A stretch of 64,000 nucleotides of DNA from Streptomyces justiciae (GTDB lineage Bacteria; Actinomycetota; Actinomycetes; Streptomycetales; Streptomycetaceae): contig NZ_JADDXU010000018.1 of assembly GCF_015163075.1 (NCBI RefSeq), forward strand, positions 1 through 64,000, read 5' to 3'. The notes under the pieces are model-generated. The model made no database searches, was not told where the DNA came from, and saw nothing but the letters and a program-made list of their open reading frames with translations. Each line of letters begins with the position of its first letter. Positions within the stretch are counted from its first letter, which is position 1. The position numbers and the translations under genes are program-made. Shown one piece after another: positions 63,238 to 64,000 of the stretch.

Positions 63238-64000
63238 CTATCCGCCTGTCAGGGGGCGGGCCGCCGAGGCTGTGCCGCGTGCGACGCGGTCGGGATGGGG
63301 CGGCCGGCGCGGGCCGACCGGGGTGACCGGGGTGCGCTCCGAGCGGGCCGTGTGCGGGCCCGGCGCCAGATAGGCGGGCGCCCGGGTGGAGCGGGCCGCG
63401 GGCTCGCTCTGCGGCGCGGTGCGCGGCTTGAGCGGGACCGGGACCTCGACCGGCTTGACGGCCGTGGGGACTGCGCGGCGGGCCCGCCAGCGGTCGCGCA
63501 GGTCGAAGAGGGCGGTCTCGGTGCGGGTGATGAGGGGCTCGCACCAGGGCAGGGCCAGCAGGACCAGCAGACCCGCGGTCCAGCCGAGCATGACGTCGCT
63601 CAGCCAGTGCGTACCGAGGTAGACGGTGGCGAGGCCGACGCCGAGCGAGGTCACCGCGGAGACGGCGGACAGCCATCTGCGGGCTCTCGGAGTGGAGGCC
63701 AGATAGGCCAGGATTCCCCAGGTCACCACGGCGTTCGCGGTGTGGCCGCTGGGAAATATATCGCCGCCCAGACCCATCTCGTTCGAGCCGATGGTGGTCG
63801 CGTAGTGCGGTCCGAGGCGGCCCATGCCGAGCTTGGCGGCGCCCACCGTGATGTTCAGCAGGAGCAGCGAGGCACCGAGGGTGAGCAGCGGGCGCAGGGT
63901 GTGCTGCCGCCAGGAGCGCCAGCCCAGCCAGGCCGCGACCATCACCGCGGTCGGGCCGCGCTGGCCGAGCACCACGTAGTAGTCCACGAACCAGTGGATC
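63238..64000 (-). CDS. PAP2-family phosphatase, 5' end beyond the window
   Basis: At least 254 residues are visible. The open frame continues off the right edge (Ile-His-Trp-Phe precede the first in-window GTG), so the N-terminus is missing. Phosphatase motifs are KLGMGRLGP, PSGHTANAVVTWG and VYLGTHWLSDVMLG with its catalytic His, embedded in four to five membrane helices. A Pro/Arg-rich cytoplasmic tail of about 85 residues ends the protein. It dephosphorylates a lipid phosphate such as undecaprenyl-PP or phosphatidic acid. The substrate is unknown. Confidence 0.87.
   Translation of the reverse strand, partial: IHWFVDYYVVLGQRGPTAVMVAAWLGWRSWRQHTLRPLLTLGASLLLLNITVGAAKLGMGRLGPHYATTIGSNEMGLGGDIFPSGHTANAVVTWGILAYLASTPRARRWLSAVSAVTSLGVGLATVYLGTHWLSDVMLGWTAGLLVLLALPWCEPLITRTETALFDLRDRWRARRAVPTAVKPVEVPVPLKPRTAPQSEPAARSTRAPAYLAPGPHTARSERTPVTPVGPRRPPHPDRVARGTASAARPLTGG

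Overview
The window is high-GC DNA with Streptomyces-type codon use, many GTG/TTG starts, 4-nt ATGA/GTGA start-stop overlaps and Streptomyces-family proteins throughout. From memory, the gene order (tlyA, nadK, recN ... pyrG, nudix, ald, parA-like, scpA, scpB, rsuA-type ... tyrA, cmk, der) matches a core chromosomal segment of Streptomyces. It looks like vertically inherited chromosome. I see no prophage, insertion sequence, CRISPR array, integrase or tRNA gene.

Layout. 1-270: end of an rRNA operon (23S-5S spacer, 5S rRNA, terminator). 300-4830: a very large Arg/Gly/Asp-repeat TPR-like protein, a DUF1015 protein and a HAD phosphatase. 4875-7865: an iron-box-controlled siderophore-type ABC importer lacking a local binding protein. 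7849-13500: SCP2 protein, tlyA, nadK, recN and a glycosyltransferase. 13496-18472: PucR regulator divergent from an amino-acid permease and a Tat-exported amine oxidase, a likely amine or amino-acid utilisation unit. 18498-24921: LLM oxidoreductase with an internal repeat expansion, BBE-type flavoenzyme, M20 peptidase, LysE exporter, PLP lyase and LysR regulator. 24928-26754: GH15 hydrolase.

27241-37957 is the housekeeping core: pyrG, Nudix hydrolase, a STAND/TPR protein, ald, then a ParA-like ATPase, a small protein with a ribbon-helix-helix-like tail, the condensin subunits scpA and scpB, and a pseudouridine synthase. 38034-41007: ECF sigma factor with SnoaL-like tail, a TIGR03086-type protein and an MFS exporter; two of these genes have inverted repeats at their ribosome-binding sites. 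40887-45373: DUF72, an NrtR-type Nudix regulator with a visible operator, ADP-ribosylglycohydrolase, and a three-gene Rieske/DUF6529/secreted-protein operon. 45526-50507: YidB, chorismate mutase, prephenate dehydrogenase, cytidylate kinase, acyltransferase and Der GTPase. 50570-53608: two hypothetical proteins and two Rpf-type (transglycosylase plus LysM) secreted proteins.

53508-59397: branched-chain amino acid-type ABC system with a fused permease-permease-ATPase protein, a separate ATPase and a divergent lipoprotein-receptor pair. The two ATPases have complementary degenerate motifs that predict one canonical and one degenerate ATP site. 59509-64000: WYL regulator behind a perfect palindrome, a lone ctaD, an I78-type small protein, and a PAP2 phosphatase cut by the window end.

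No wholly new system is proven here. The best candidates for follow-up are the asymmetric ABC transporter, the ParA/RHH-like pair ahead of scpAB, the Rieske-DUF6529 electron-transfer operon, the NrtR/ADP-ribose operon, and a recurring TANNNT-6/7-nt-start arrangement that predicts leaderless mRNAs for many genes.
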